Of a DNA stretch of 64,000 nucleotides, positions 1 through 11,166 are shown piece by piece. The notes under the pieces were generated by a model, which did no database searches, was not told where the DNA came from, and was given only the letters and a program-made list of their open reading frames with translations. The position numbers and the translations under genes were made by a program. The first letter of the stretch is position 1, and every line of letters starts with the position of its first letter. Source of the stretch: Talinum fruticosum (lineage: Eukaryota > Streptophyta > Magnoliopsida > Caryophyllales > Talinaceae); NCBI GenBank assembly GCA_021018815.1, contig JAITYX010000151.1, forward strand, positions 1 through 64,000, in the 5' to 3' direction.

Positions 1-840
1 AAAGAAATCAGGAAATCAGAGAAACTATGAGAAATTGCGAATTGCTAGTTCGAGTCCACAACCCGAGAAGTGATTCACCAAAAGAAATTCATTAAAAGTG
101 AGTAAGTGGAAATGATTCAATTTCTAATTGAAAGAATTTGAAAGAAAGTATTGGTGGTTGCACCACTTTGTTTAAAGAGGATTCAGTTCCAAAAAGAGTT
201 CTTAATGATTGCAAATTTTTCCTTTAAATGATTGAAGTGTTGTGATCCATATGTGGCAAATGATTTCAAGGGATTTCATTAAAAAGTGTCTAGATTTGTA
301 TTACGTTATTATACTTTCACCGATTTCATTATTACGAGTACTGCGAGTAAAGAATTTCCATTTTAAGAGTTTAAGACTTTCCAAGTGAGGTCATGGTTTG
401 CTCACCCCCATAAGTTCCCTATTTTCCCCCTCTTAGTGTTACAGGTACGCTCTTAGAAGAGGTGTTATGTACTTAACATACTGTGGACTCCTGCATGCCG
501 TTTGCTAACTGCTATTTGCTGAGGTGACATAAGTTGCTGACATGCATTTCATGTTTCCAAGTGTTGTAGTTTGTAATTTAGTTCATATAGTTTGTACCAG
601 ATGTATAATGAACCATTTAGATTGTTTTAAGTTTTGACACATGATTGGTTGGACTCCAGCGTATGGTCATTGAGTTGTATACTCCGAGTGTGTGTCTCAT
701 CGAGTTATATTATGATTTTTATGTAGGGTTTTAAGGCTTTAAGCCTAGGGGATAATCCATATTATAAATGAAACTCGGCGAAATTTTTATAAAATTTTCA
801 AACTCTTTTGCAAAATTACCTTTATTACCGTAAGTTGGAA
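1..840. other. Unclassified AT-rich stretch, possible gypsy LTR remnant
   Basis: I find no coding frame here. The stretch around 388-445, with a GGTTTGCTCACCCCC-like string followed by a pyrimidine run and an ACAGG, recalls the transcribed part of chromoviral Ty3-gypsy LTRs, but this is only a resemblance from memory. No terminal dinucleotides, target duplication or primer site could be placed. The match to the gypsy gag that follows on the minus strand stops near 880. Confidence 0.25.
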
Positions 841-879
841 TTAGGATGTCAAGTCGTCAACTGAATGAACCTTGGGAGT

Positions 880-1763
880 TCCTTGTAGGTAGTTACCTCA
901 ATACCAAGTCACGACTTTTGTGGTCATGGTAGACAGTTCCTCTTCTATCAGCATGCTAGCATCTCAAAAGGTTGAGAAGCTCATGAAAGGTAGGAATTTG
1001 AAATGCCGATTATAGGCAAGTTGAAGGTTCTTCACGATGATTTGTACTTGGTCCTTCTCGGAACGTCTGTCCACCATTTGGGCAACCTTTGCCCTCCATC
1101 TTGTGAGAAAGTCTATAAATCTCTCTTGCTCACCTTGCTTTATCAACTCCAAGTGTCTATGTGTGACAGGTAGATTAGTGTTATAAGAGGGTTAGTGTAG
1201 GAACTCTTTACACGGATAAGTCCAATTAGTGACCTTGTGTGGGTCAGCTGCATTATACCACATCATTACGTTAGTATCGAAAGTCCATGGCAATATGATG
1301 TGGTAAGTGTCTTCAGTTATGTTTTTAAGAGTCATTGCATGTAAGAAGTTGCGAAAATGATGATGGGGGTTCACATAACCTCAAAACTTGATATCGGGCA
1401 TGGTGAACTTAGGGGGTAGTTTCCTTTGGGGATTGAAGCGAATCCCTTATGGTTAAAGTAGTGATTACTAATCATGGATGACTCCCTTAAAATTTTTTCT
1501 ATATGGTCTATACGTGGATTACGCTTAGATTCATGTTTAAGACTACCTGCAGGAGATGGAGTAGGAGGGGTGAATGACCTCCTCCTCTTCTTAATTGTTC
1601 TTCCTTATCTCTCTTAATATCCTCAATAGCTTTTGGGATAGCCTTAAGATCGCCTAGTGTGGACTTTATTTTCTTATCTTGCGCCTCAATCCTAGCTTCC
1701 ATTTTGGTTGAGGTTTCATTGAGCAATACAAGCATAGGAGATTGTTCTCGGTGTTTCCTCCAT
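880..1763 (-). pseudogene. Ty3-gypsy (Tat/Ogre-like) gag fragment, copy 1
   Basis: This is the N-terminal part of a gypsy gag on the minus strand, broken by frameshifts and stops. The ATG is placed at 1763 because the related copy at 25287 starts at the same point, right after a shared leader end. The N-terminus is coiled-coil-like and charged (NETSTKMEARIEAQDKKIKS). The capsid part has pieces such as HHHFRNFLHAMTLKNI, WTFDTNVMMWYNAADPHKVT and FIDFLTRWRAKVAQMVDRRS, as expected for a retrotransposon gag domain. Similarity to the other copies ends after the acidic EELS segment near 880, so the zinc knuckle and all of pol are missing. Family assignment is from recognition of the domain, not from a search. 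Confidence 0.7.
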
Positions 1764-3190
1764 TGGAGGGGAATTCTTTTAGGTACTTTTATACGATGGA
1801 AATGTACTTAACCGAGTGTGGTATGCACCGAAGTATGTCGCAGCAGTGTAGACCGCCGGAAAAACATGGTACAGAGCGGGGAGAAGATGTGTCGGACTCC
1901 TTGTTGAGGCATTCTAACCTTTTGGAGCTCGAATCCGACAATACTCAATTGCAGTAGACTTCCCTATTTTGCAGCCCAAAGGATGATGCTTAGGACCATG
2001 TGAAAGAAATCCATTATTGGGGGAAAGGGCTTAAGTGTGAGACTCGAAGGGACTCGGAATGCTTTTTATTTGGATACACATAAGGAATGCAAAACATATG
2101 AAATGTACGTAATGAAGCTTATGAGTGAATTTCGGATGATTTTATGATTTGGCTAATGCATAAATGATTGATCCTAAATGAAAATGTATTTGTTTTGGCT
2201 AAATGAGGAATGCAAAATTGACTTACCTAATTTGAGATGAAATTTATTTTGGCTAAAAGGAATAATGAGGAATAGACTCACCTAATTTGACGTGAATTTT
2301 ATTTTGGCTAAATGAAAAAAGAATAATGCAGAATGGACTCACCTAATTTTGAGATGAATTTTATTTTAGCGAAATGAGAAATGAGAAATGGACTCACCTA
2401 ATTTGGAGATCAATTTTATTTTGGCTAAATGAAAAATGAGAATGCAAAATGGAAATGGAGGCAAATAAAAAGGTCAAAATCTAAAGGTTGACACACTAAA
2501 GAGATAGAGGGCTCCCTGGTCGGACCCTTCTGGACTTACTGGCGGTGACTACCAGGACTGCCTAAACTAGGAAATATTTTAGGATGACTCGGAAATCCAA
2601 TTAATGGACAAACCTAAAAGAAAAAAATGGCAATTTAAGACTCATGGCTAGAAATGCACATAATGGACCGACTCTAGGAATTTTTTATGATATTTATTTG
2701 CACCCATACAAGGGCTAATCAGTACTCCTCACCTATTCCTAAAGGCTCACAAGTAGATGATTAAATCTAAAAGCAACCACACTCATCCAAGCATGCAATG
2801 AATAGCCAAGGTACCACATAACAAGGGTCTATGGTAAAAGAGGGTTAAATCTACGTAAGATACATGGTGTCTCATAGATCGAGGATTTTGTCCTCCGTGT
2901 GGTGCACGACAAGAAAAGTAAGAATCCTCGATGCCTCTCGGTAAGCCAAGAACGCGTGCTATGAGGGAAGAGGTACCACCACCATTGAGAATCAAGCCTA
3001 GTTGTGCCTGTCTCGGGACGCACTTCGAACCTCCTCCAAAAATTGTTCTTGAAAGGGTCAAGCCTAATGGCCCACCAACAAACATAACCTATATTCAAGG
3101 TTACTTAAATGTGGGATGCCTAATGCAAATACATTATTAAAACTTACTACTCAAATTTTCAAGTTTTTCCCTCTTAATAAGATATTTAAT
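1764..3190 (-). other. Gypsy copy 1 untranslated leader
   Basis: This noncoding stretch lies between the primer site (3191-3207) and the gag start (1763) of gypsy copy 1. Parts of it recur in opposite orientation at about 24260-25280, in front of the third gypsy gag. It contains the degenerate tandem array at 2085-2475. Open frames at 2783-3140 on both strands are not conserved as protein and look incidental. Confidence 0.6.
2085..2475. repeat. Degenerate ~55-70 bp tandem repeat in gypsy leader
   Basis: There are about five imperfect copies of a unit containing GACTCACCTAATTTGAGATG followed by AATTTTATTTTGGCTAAATG and an ATGAGAAATG-like spacer. The same unit, reverse complemented, forms an array at 24540-24860 in the leader of the plus-strand gypsy copy. 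Confidence 0.75.
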
Positions 3191-3207
3191 CCCTAGTGGA
3201 GTCGCCA
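3191..3207 (-). promoter_or_regulatory. Primer binding site of gypsy copy 1
   Basis: The minus strand reads TGGCGACTCCACTAGGG. This is close to the TGGCGACTCCACTGGGG-type primer site of plant Ogre/Tat elements, which I recall as complementary to a tRNA-Arg. It lies just inside the LTR end and marks the orientation of copy 1 as minus. Confidence 0.65.
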
Positions 3208-3208
3208 C

Positions 3209-6200
3209 TATAGGAACCACGATCCGTCCCCAACTCGTGACCAACCAAGCTTCTCCGCGAATTGGCGACGGGTGTTTTTAAATATTTTTTTATTTTTGAA
3301 GATGGAAATGGTTGAGGGTTTTGAAGATCAATTTTAGAAAGTGGGGATAAACATCATATTAGGATCTCTAGATTTTGTAAGTTGAATTAAGATAGAATTG
3401 AATGGCGGTTTTAGTAATTATTTTATTTTAGATATTATTTTTAAAAATCCCGTGATATTATTTCTTAACCGAAAAATTAAGAAAAAAGGGTTTATTGAAT
3501 CTGTCGTGAGGTTTTAGAGCCAAACTGGTGTGAAAACATTGGCTTAAACCCAAGCCTCACCCACTGGCCACTCGGCACGGGCGAGGCCGATGCTAGTGGT
3601 CGCGCCATCGCCAAGGGGCCATGGTCGAGGTGGTCGACCTCGCCTCTAAACCGGCCGGCAAATCCAAAACATCCTTCATTTTATTTTCAATCAAAAATAA
3701 CCAAGAGGCAAATTTAGGAGAAATAAAATTAGAAAAGAGAGTTAAAAACTAACAAAAATAAAAGAAATTACATTCTAATATTAATATGGGAAAACTAAGC
3801 TTGAAAGAGGTTAAAAGCCGACTCCATCGGTCTAAACTCAAGAATCGGATTGGGGGGTACAAAACCTAGGGATATGTAATTCCCTTCCGCCCGTAAAACG
3901 AAGGTCTTTACTATTTTGAGTAGTGAATTTGCATAACATATTATACACAAGCACACAACATGCAATTCGGAATAAAAAGTAACCGAGATCATGATAATGA
4001 AAGTGGTAAAGGCAGATATGAATAGCGTTAAAGAAAGCAATAATGAAAAGAAAAAAAAGCAAAAAAAAAAACGAAGCGAGAAACTAATTATTTACATCGG
4101 GAGGGAAAGAATTAAAAGCGATACAACTTTTCTCCATAATACGTGAAGGTTTGCTCTCGGAGAAGCTAAGTCACCCTAGAGGGGTGAATAGGGTGATGAG
4201 GAAATTCACTCGAGTAAAACACTAGATATGACTTTGAGGAGAATATGAGTCAACAATGAACTCGAAAAACACCGACATAGAGTTAAGAAGAAGATGAAGA
4301 TACAGATTGGACAGAACTTTAAATCCCTCCGAGTCTAGATTGGACTCGGAAAAGTGTCAACTCGGAGATTACGTGGAAACCCTCCTGGGGCGAGAAAACC
4401 ACGGACCGTGCTAATCCAAGCACGAAGTCAAATCCACTATTTTGAATCCACAAAATACAGTAGAATGACTCAACCAGAGTTGCTCCCTTAGACAACTCCT
4501 TATAAGTTTTTCCTAGACTCGAAATTCCCTTATCTAATCAAGTACTTCCTAACCGAGATAACCTTTACAGACTAATGACAACTAAGCTGAGTCAACCCTT
4601 ATAGCTCAATCAGGGGACCTTACTCGGAAAGTAAGCATAAGTGTTTGTAACATATTATAAGACCTTACAACTTAGAGAATATTAAATACGAGTTGGAGTT
4701 GTAAGTAGAAGATTGAGTGTGAATACAAAGACTTTTGCTTAATAATGTGTATTGACAATTGGTTCAACAATCTTCAAGTCTTGAGAGTTGGCTTATATTT
4801 ATAGATAACCAATTAGATTAGCTATTGTGACTATGTTCGACTGGAAGTCCTTTATGACTCGTTGCAATGGATTTTCCGAGTCACTCACAAAATATCCGTT
4901 GAGGTGTGAACATTGGGCAACGACTCTTGACTCCTTTGGAAGTCCCAATTCACTAGTGGTGTCTTGAAAAGTAAGGTGGAAACCACCGTTAAGCTTAGCG
5001 TTGCAAATTTCTAGTTTTGGAAACAGACAACCACGACACGAGTGTCCGGTCCTTGGTCGAAGTGGGAAAAGCCTTGTCTGCTGGTGATTTGACGTTTTGA
5101 AGCCGGTTACTTTTGTAATTCAAAAATAGGATAGCCTTGTTTGAATAACCTACAAAAGTAAATCAATTTGGTTCTCAAATTATAAAATACTTTGGTCTAA
5201 GATTAGACATAGATAATAAATTAATTAAGATAATTAAGTGCATAATTATCCGAGTCATAAAAGGAATGGAATTTTACGAGTCTAATACCCATGACACTCA
5301 AAATCCATCCTAGTCGAGTCTAAAAGAGAATCAAGTCAAATAAAGAATATCGAGTAGACAGACTTGATTTAGACAAAGCAAAGTTCAAACAAAATGTGCT
5401 GACTTAGAAGAATGAATTAACATGGCAATTCTTGGAACACGAAGTCGGATCTAAGTTTATGCACGTTATAGTAAGTGTTTGAACATGCGATATATTTGAG
5501 TGTTGTCCGAGTGATTCGAACGAGTGTGTAGAATGACATGTAAGAGTATGCTTTCGAGTCGATCGGAAGAAGATCAAAACGAATGCAATAGATTCCGTAA
5601 CACTCGAAAAGATGCTATATCACTCAAAAAAGTTTCTAAGGCACATAGAATGACTTGTAATCAAAACCTTATGAGAGTTAAAGTCTTATACCCGATTCTT
5701 TGATGGAACTCGAGAATAATGTCCGTGTAAAGTCGGAGTCTTCAATACGAAAAAGAGTAAAACATAAAATAAATAACCATCGTTAAGGCCGAATTAATGC
5801 CCTCGGGTTGTGCCACCAACTCATATGGATCTCGAATCGAATCGTTGATGCGGCAATGGTAAATCGAGAAAAGGGCTTTTTGTGAGTTTTTTTATAAAGG
5901 TGAATAGAGAAGATGTAACTGGTGCAATATTAGGAATTATATATGGGGAGTATGATGAAAAGTAGGCTGAAAAGGAACCAAGAAATCCGAATACTAGCAA
6001 GGTATTCAATAGCTCTTAGTTCAGCTTTAGCAAGCATAACAAGTAAGGAATTAGCCCTTTTACTTTGTATTCAGCAGCGTGATGCTAAGGAATAAGGCAT
6101 TATTGAAATAAGAGCCAAATGTCTCTATTTATTAGAGAAATCTAGGTCACGAAATGACCTAGGGTTAGGATTCAATCAACCGTCCGGAGAAGGGCAAGAA

Positions 6201-6840
6201 GCGGCTGTATAATCACAAAACATAGGGCCGAGAAAATCAACGGATAGAACCGAACAAAACAAAATACCGGGGTTGGCGGCCCAACAATAATGGCGTCGTT
6301 TTGGGTTCTCCAGCTGTTTTCGTGTTGAAGCGAGATTCTTAGCCAAAACGCGAGTGTTTTGATGCTCTGGAACTTGGTACGCAACACCCGATACGATGTC
6401 GTTTTGAGGAAGTAAGCTTTGTGTCCCAGGCAAACTATCTTTTAGCAAAATGCAGCGCTTTGATGCTTTTGATCATGAAACTCGACGCCAAACACAACGT
6501 TGTTCAAATGTCTTTAGTCTCCGTGTCTTGGGTTTTACGCTGGTGATGAAATCCGGCGTTTTGAGCCTTGAATCTCCTCGTATGCGACACGGAACTTTCG
6601 TTTACTCTAGAGGTTTGACCCGGGCTTGGACCGTCCGAAAGAAAAGGATTTTTGGACCAACCCAAGAAAAGGCTATTTATTTAGTGTTAAGGGTTCTTTG
6701 TGGTTACTTCCTTCCATCGCACCAATCAAATATGATCCGTGACTCAAATCCTCAAACAAAACTTCGGGATTTCATCGTCGGGCTAGCAAAATAAATTATG
6801 GAAACAAAAGAGATAAGGATGAAAATTTTTGGTGTCTACA
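3209..6840 (-). repeat. Gypsy copy 1 LTR (~2 kb, interrupted by a solo copia LTR)
   Basis: The outer end at 6840 reads on the minus strand TGTAGACACCAAAAATTTTC, a start shared by the fragments at 16664, 17319 and 23614 in more mutated form. The inner end abuts the primer site at 3207. Removing the 1601 bp solo copia LTR and one 5 bp duplication leaves about 2.03 kb. Internal features include a GC-richer block at 3540-3665 and a CGCCGCGTTT-rich block near the start that recurs in the other gypsy LTR copies. No second LTR of this copy lies in the window. Confidence 0.65.
4144..5744 (-). repeat. Solo LTR of the copia family, copy 1
   Basis: This 1601 bp LTR starts TGAAGG and ends TTCA on the plus strand, matching the outer ends of elements A-C. 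It is flanked by a perfect 5 bp duplication, ATACG, at 4139-4143 and 5745-5749. There is no primer site, polypurine tract or internal sequence, so it is a recombined solo LTR. A TATA-like TCTATAAATATAAG lies on the minus strand at about 4793-4806. The conserved terminal hairpin is at 4171-4196. It sits inside the gypsy copy 1 LTR. Confidence 0.9.
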
Positions 6841-6879
6841 GCTACCTTTAATACTATCAATGTTCATGAACACGTTTGG

Positions 6880-7955
6880 TACCCTATTCAGCTACAACAT
6901 CTCACGTGACACCTGATGATGTTAAGTTGTCTTCTAAATCCCTTTACACTTGATCTACTTTGGTTCAAATAGGAAATGGTATTTTACTTCCTATTGCACA
7001 TGTTGGCACGTCATTGCTTCCCACTAAGAACCGCCCCTTTAATGTTAGGAATATTTTTCGTGTTCACCAACGTCGGCATAATTTGCTTTCTATTCAAGTA
7101 ACTCTTCCCGTTTTGTGTCAAGGACAACACCTCCGGTGATGTCCTTCTGCAAGCTACTATTCCTAACCCTATGCACATTGTACCAATTTCCCACCCTCTT
7201 CCCGCCCAAGTTGCTCTAACTATTTCAAGATCTTTGTCATCATTGTCTAGGTTCTTGTGGTACTTAAGGTTTGGATGTTTTGAATAAAAATAACTTTGTT
7301 ATGTTTAATTTAGTTTTCTTTGTCATTGAGCTAAATCTCATAGACTTCCTTTAACTTTTGTACAACATAGAATAATTTCACCTTTAGAGTTGATCCATTC
7401 ATATGTTTGGTAGTCGCTAGTTTTATCTCATAATGGTGATAAATATTATGTTTGTTTTATTGATGATTATTCTCGATTTACATGTAAATGAAGTCCGTGA
7501 GATTTTTACTAAATATCAAGTGTTACTTGAAAACTTATTTAACATCAATATTAATATCCGTGAGAGTTCTTTTATGAAAAATGTATTTACTTTTGAAAAT
7601 CTTATCCTAATACACAATAACAAAAATGGTGTAGCAGAAAGGAAGCATCGTCATATTTACGAAGTGGTTCGTACCTTTTTATTGATGCCTCTATGCTTGA
7701 CTATTTTTTGTTAGATGCAACCTATGATGTTGTCTATATCATTAATAGGCTTCCGACACTTACTTCGTAGAATAAGATGCCTTTTGAAGTCTTATTTTAT
7801 AGAGCGCCTAATTTTTCTTTTCTCAAACATTTTGGATATGCTTGCTTTCCTTATTTTGTGGCATCTTCTATAAATAAATTATAGCCTCGTTTGGTTTCTT
7901 GTGTGTTTGTTGGATATGGTACAGATTATAAAGGACATCATTGTTTGGATCTAGT
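6880..7955 (+). pseudogene. Ty1-copia pol remnant (pre-integrase and integrase)
   Basis: These are decayed plus-strand copia pol pieces in several frames. A pre-integrase segment near 6965-7110 reads like GNGILLPIAHVG and NLLSIQ. The integrase core follows, with YYVCFIDDYSRFT around 7447-7485, which carries the first catalytic aspartates region. NGVAERKHRH at about 7625-7655 contains the glutamate. Then come an INRLPTL-like segment and VFVGYGTDYKGHHCLDL near 7905-7955. It is a different copia lineage from elements A-F. There are many stops and no LTR is seen. It ends where LINE sequence begins on the other strand. Confidence 0.7.
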
Positions 7956-7959
7956 AACT

Positions 7960-8400
7960 TGATCAAAATCTTCACATATAAACATATTATGCGTTATAGA
8001 CCTTCCAAGAACAAAGACTCCCTAAGATTGCTTTACAAATTTTGTAGTATACTCTTCGATTTATTACATATAATTTTGTAATGCACTTATATATTGTGCT
8101 ACGAGTAGGCAATAGGCCTTAAGTCGAGTAGGTTTAACATGGTTTGGAACTTTTCGCACCATAGCTAACACAATAGCATTTATCTCGCTTGAGTAGTTTA
8201 CTTAACTGGAAGACTTATTTCACAACTTTGCAAATATCTACCTCCATTATGTTCTAGTAAGCCTTGAAAAAGCCACTCCCATATCCATCTAGCCTAGCGA
8301 TTTTATCACTTGTCTATGCTAAACATAGCATCCTTTACTTCCTTATATAATATTCGTAGTACTAGGCTGAGCTTTTATTTTAGTTAAAGAAATGTACCCC
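7960..8400 (-). pseudogene. LINE (L1-type) ORF2 reverse transcriptase fragment
   Basis: The minus strand holds N-terminal pieces of a plant LINE reverse transcriptase: EVKDAMFSID at about 8340, a degraded SPGPDG-like site followed by GYGSGFFKAY, a degraded RPIA..TIYKCITKL segment near 8070-8110, and GRSITHNMFICEDFDQ near 7965-8012. The catalytic part with the YADD motif is missing because the copia remnant begins here. It continues the same degraded LINE as the next two entries. Confidence 0.65.
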
Positions 8401-8429
8401 ATTCTATTAGTGCATATGACAAATCCTAC

Positions 8430-9240
8430 TTCATCTCCTTGTGTTTTAGAAATTTAGTAAAATGGTTCACCATCGTACTACTAATTTCCTCATGCTCATA
8501 AGTGATATTTCCCTTGGTAGTCTATATAAACTTAATGCCCCGACTATAGTTCTTGGCATTAGGCAAAACAAGATGCAGTATTTTGGTCTCCCTATTTATG
8601 CCACTTCTCCTTTATCTTTTGTAGGAAAAACAATTTCTTTGCTTTACACAGCTCCTGGTACTTTTGATTTGCATCAATTTTTTCCTTACTTCTTGTTCTA
8701 TAGAAGTGACATGTGTGTCTCATTTCTTAGATTTCACATTCACTAGCCCATTGGTTAAAAGCAACCAAATCAACTGCCTATACTTGTCCTACTCCAATTT
8801 TTTCATTACGCTGAATTGAAATCACCTCCCACTTGTCCATGGTGTGGTAACTCCTATAAATAATAATAGTAGTTGCGCTCATAATTCTTTCCTGCATTCT
8901 ATATCATTGTCACCATACACAGTAGTGACTAACAATTTATTATTATGAGTTTCCATTACCACATCAATGAATGTTTGTGAACTTTGAGAACGTCTATTGT
9001 AGCTACACTTGGATCCCATATCACCCAAATTCAACTCCTCTCGTTTTTGGTTGGCATTGGTAATTACTTAAATACCATTTCCTAGCATGCATTTTATTTC
9101 CTCCTCTTTGCATTCCTAAGTTTCAGTTTTAGAAATAGCCATCAAGCTACATTTATTGCTTTAAATAGATTTTGGATTGTAGCTTACTTGTTTGAGACAT
9201 TGAGGCCCCTTTATGTTCTAAAGGCTAACACCATCCATGG
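8430..9240 (-). pseudogene. LINE ORF2 endonuclease (EEP) fragment
   Basis: This is the apurinic-type endonuclease part of a LINE ORF2, heavily mutated. The start resembles the usual WNIRGLN motif (MDGVSL, NIKGPQCLK near 9195-9235). An RIWVIWDPS-like piece lies at about 9010-9040. An FGDNDIECRKEL-like piece and a TPWTSG segment precede a ruined GDFN motif near 8830-8930. Order and strand agree with the RT fragment downstream and ORF1 upstream. Confidence 0.55.
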
Positions 9241-9389
9241 TTATGAGCTAGTGATCTAAAATTGTTCTATAACATCATCATAGCAGGAGGGGTAGTGCAT
9301 AAAGTTACCTCTATAGTTATGATAGGTTAATCTTGTGGTACATTCTTAATCTCTTGAAAAATCATCATATTATGGCATGTTCATTGTTA

Positions 9390-10475
9390 GACTCTTCTTC
9401 AATTACTAGAACATTGTCCACTAGACAATTAGCCGCGAGTATTACTTTCCTTCTCCATACGTTTTTGACAGTCTTTTTGCATTGGTCGGTTTAATGGCCA
9501 AACATTGAGCAAAACTCGTATTTTAATGGTTGCCATTCATATTCAACTAGATGGTGTACTAATCCCCCTTCTCGTCCATAAATGTTTTCTCATCCCTAAA
9601 CTCTTTGTCCGTATGTTTATCTCGTAGCAAGTGGTTCCCACTAAGCTGGCAATTTTACTTAGACCCTCGACACTCTACAATTTCAAGACTGAATTGTTAA
9701 GCTTAGTCCATACAGGTATCCTTTCTATCTCATCCCTTTTTATGGGTTGTCCTATTGCCCAAGGATGCATCACAAATGGTTTTTGTATCAATGTAATTGA
9801 AGTTGTTCCTGAGAGTCTCGTCCCTTTCCTTAATCGTATAGAATCAAGCTATAGACACTCTTCCTTGCTTGGATATAGCCATATCAAACCCCTTTTTATC
9901 CCATATTATGTTGAAGAATCCATTCATTATAGATAGGGAGGGGTTAGTCCCCAAAGCAAAGCATATAATAGACAAATCACATAACTCTACCTCCGTTTCA
10001 ATGTCCGTAACTTTAATACATTTGATTTGCATTCTATTGTTCATTAAAGGAGGAACATAGATCAACTTGAGCCCAATATTAGGGCCTTGAACATTGCACA
10101 CTTCATCCTCCTCCACATCTAGTTGGTCCGCCCATGATTGGGATTGTCTCTTCGCCTTAGAGCATCAATTCAGCTGACAAACTACATCTCAACTCTTACC
10201 GATGGTTTGGAGTTGTTTACTATAACCTTGGGGGATTCGCTTCAATTTGTAGTTCCATTTCGCTTGATAGGTCCTGATTCGATCTTACGGTATCTTGTTG
10301 TGCTCGAGATGTAGATTGGGGGTCCTGCTGTTTTGTTTTGGTCTTTTTTGTTGTATTCGCTATTGTACTTAGAAGCAAGATATGTCTCTCTCTACCGTGT
10401 CTCTCCGGACCTCTCAGCTTTTTTTCCTTAATTCTAGTTTTGTGTCCTCTTGCACGTTGGTATATGAAAAATTTT
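9390..10475 (-). pseudogene. LINE ORF1-like DUF4283 plus zinc-knuckle pseudogene
   Basis: A 90-codon open stretch (9844-10116) and its shifted continuation match the DUF4283 plan found in plant LINE ORF1 and related proteins. LCDLSIICFALGTNPSLSIM and NGFFNIIWDKKGF come first. After a frameshift, KPFVMHPWAIGQPIKRDEIE and RIPVWTKLNNSVLKL follow near 9640-9790. About 60 codons later, VEYEWQPLKYEFCSMFGH and DQCKK (9480-9540) form a CCHC-type knuckle with a stop inside it. A polar N-terminal part extends up to about 10380. It is adjacent to the ORF2 fragments, so this is one old LINE copy. Confidence 0.65.
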
Positions 10476-11166
10476 CTAGTATCCTAGTTTTTGACCGTGT
10501 TTATGGTTTATAATTCTACTCTTATAGGTTAAAGTTCGATCATTCCTTGGGAGAGGACGATCTAGTGGTTGATCATAAGAAGTGTTTATTGGAGTGTAGT
10601 TAGAATGCCTATTTAAGGCATTGACATCTGCACGCCTACTAGTAGTAACAAGTATTTGAGTTTTTCTCATCTTTGTTTTTGTAGATACTTTTTTAATATG
10701 ACACGACTTTTATGGTTGTGGTGAACAACTCATCTTCGATTAGCATGTCGAGCATCTCTAAGGGAACTAAAGCTTAAGAAAGGCAAGAACTTCAGATTTT
10801 GGTCTTAGGCGGGTCGCGGATTTTTTACGGTAATTCTCACCTGATCCTTCTTAGAAGCTCTATGTACAATGTAGGTGGCCTTGACCCTCCTACGAGTGAG
10901 CAAGTTGGTGAAACTTTCCTTTTCTTCCTGTTTGATATGTTCTAAGTCTTTAAGAGTGATAGAAAGATCCGTATTGGAGGAGTATAGATGTAAAAATTCT
11001 TAACAAAGATCTATCCAATTTATGACCTTGAATGGGTCAACAACATTGTACCACTCATGATGTCTTTATTAAACATCCTAGAAAGTTGACATAATATGTG
11101 CCTTTTGGTACATTTTTCAGTGTTATTGCTCCTATGAAGTGTCTCACATGGTGGTTGGGATTTTCT

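Noticed and set aside
2783..3140. Overlapping open frames on both strands as a possible small gene
   Set aside because: They fall in the gypsy leader between the primer site and gag and show no recognisable protein or conservation in copy 3.
4171..4196. CCCTA/TAGGG strings as possible telomere repeats
   Set aside because: They are single pairs in a fixed LTR position, not tandem TTTAGGG arrays; they form the LTR hairpin.
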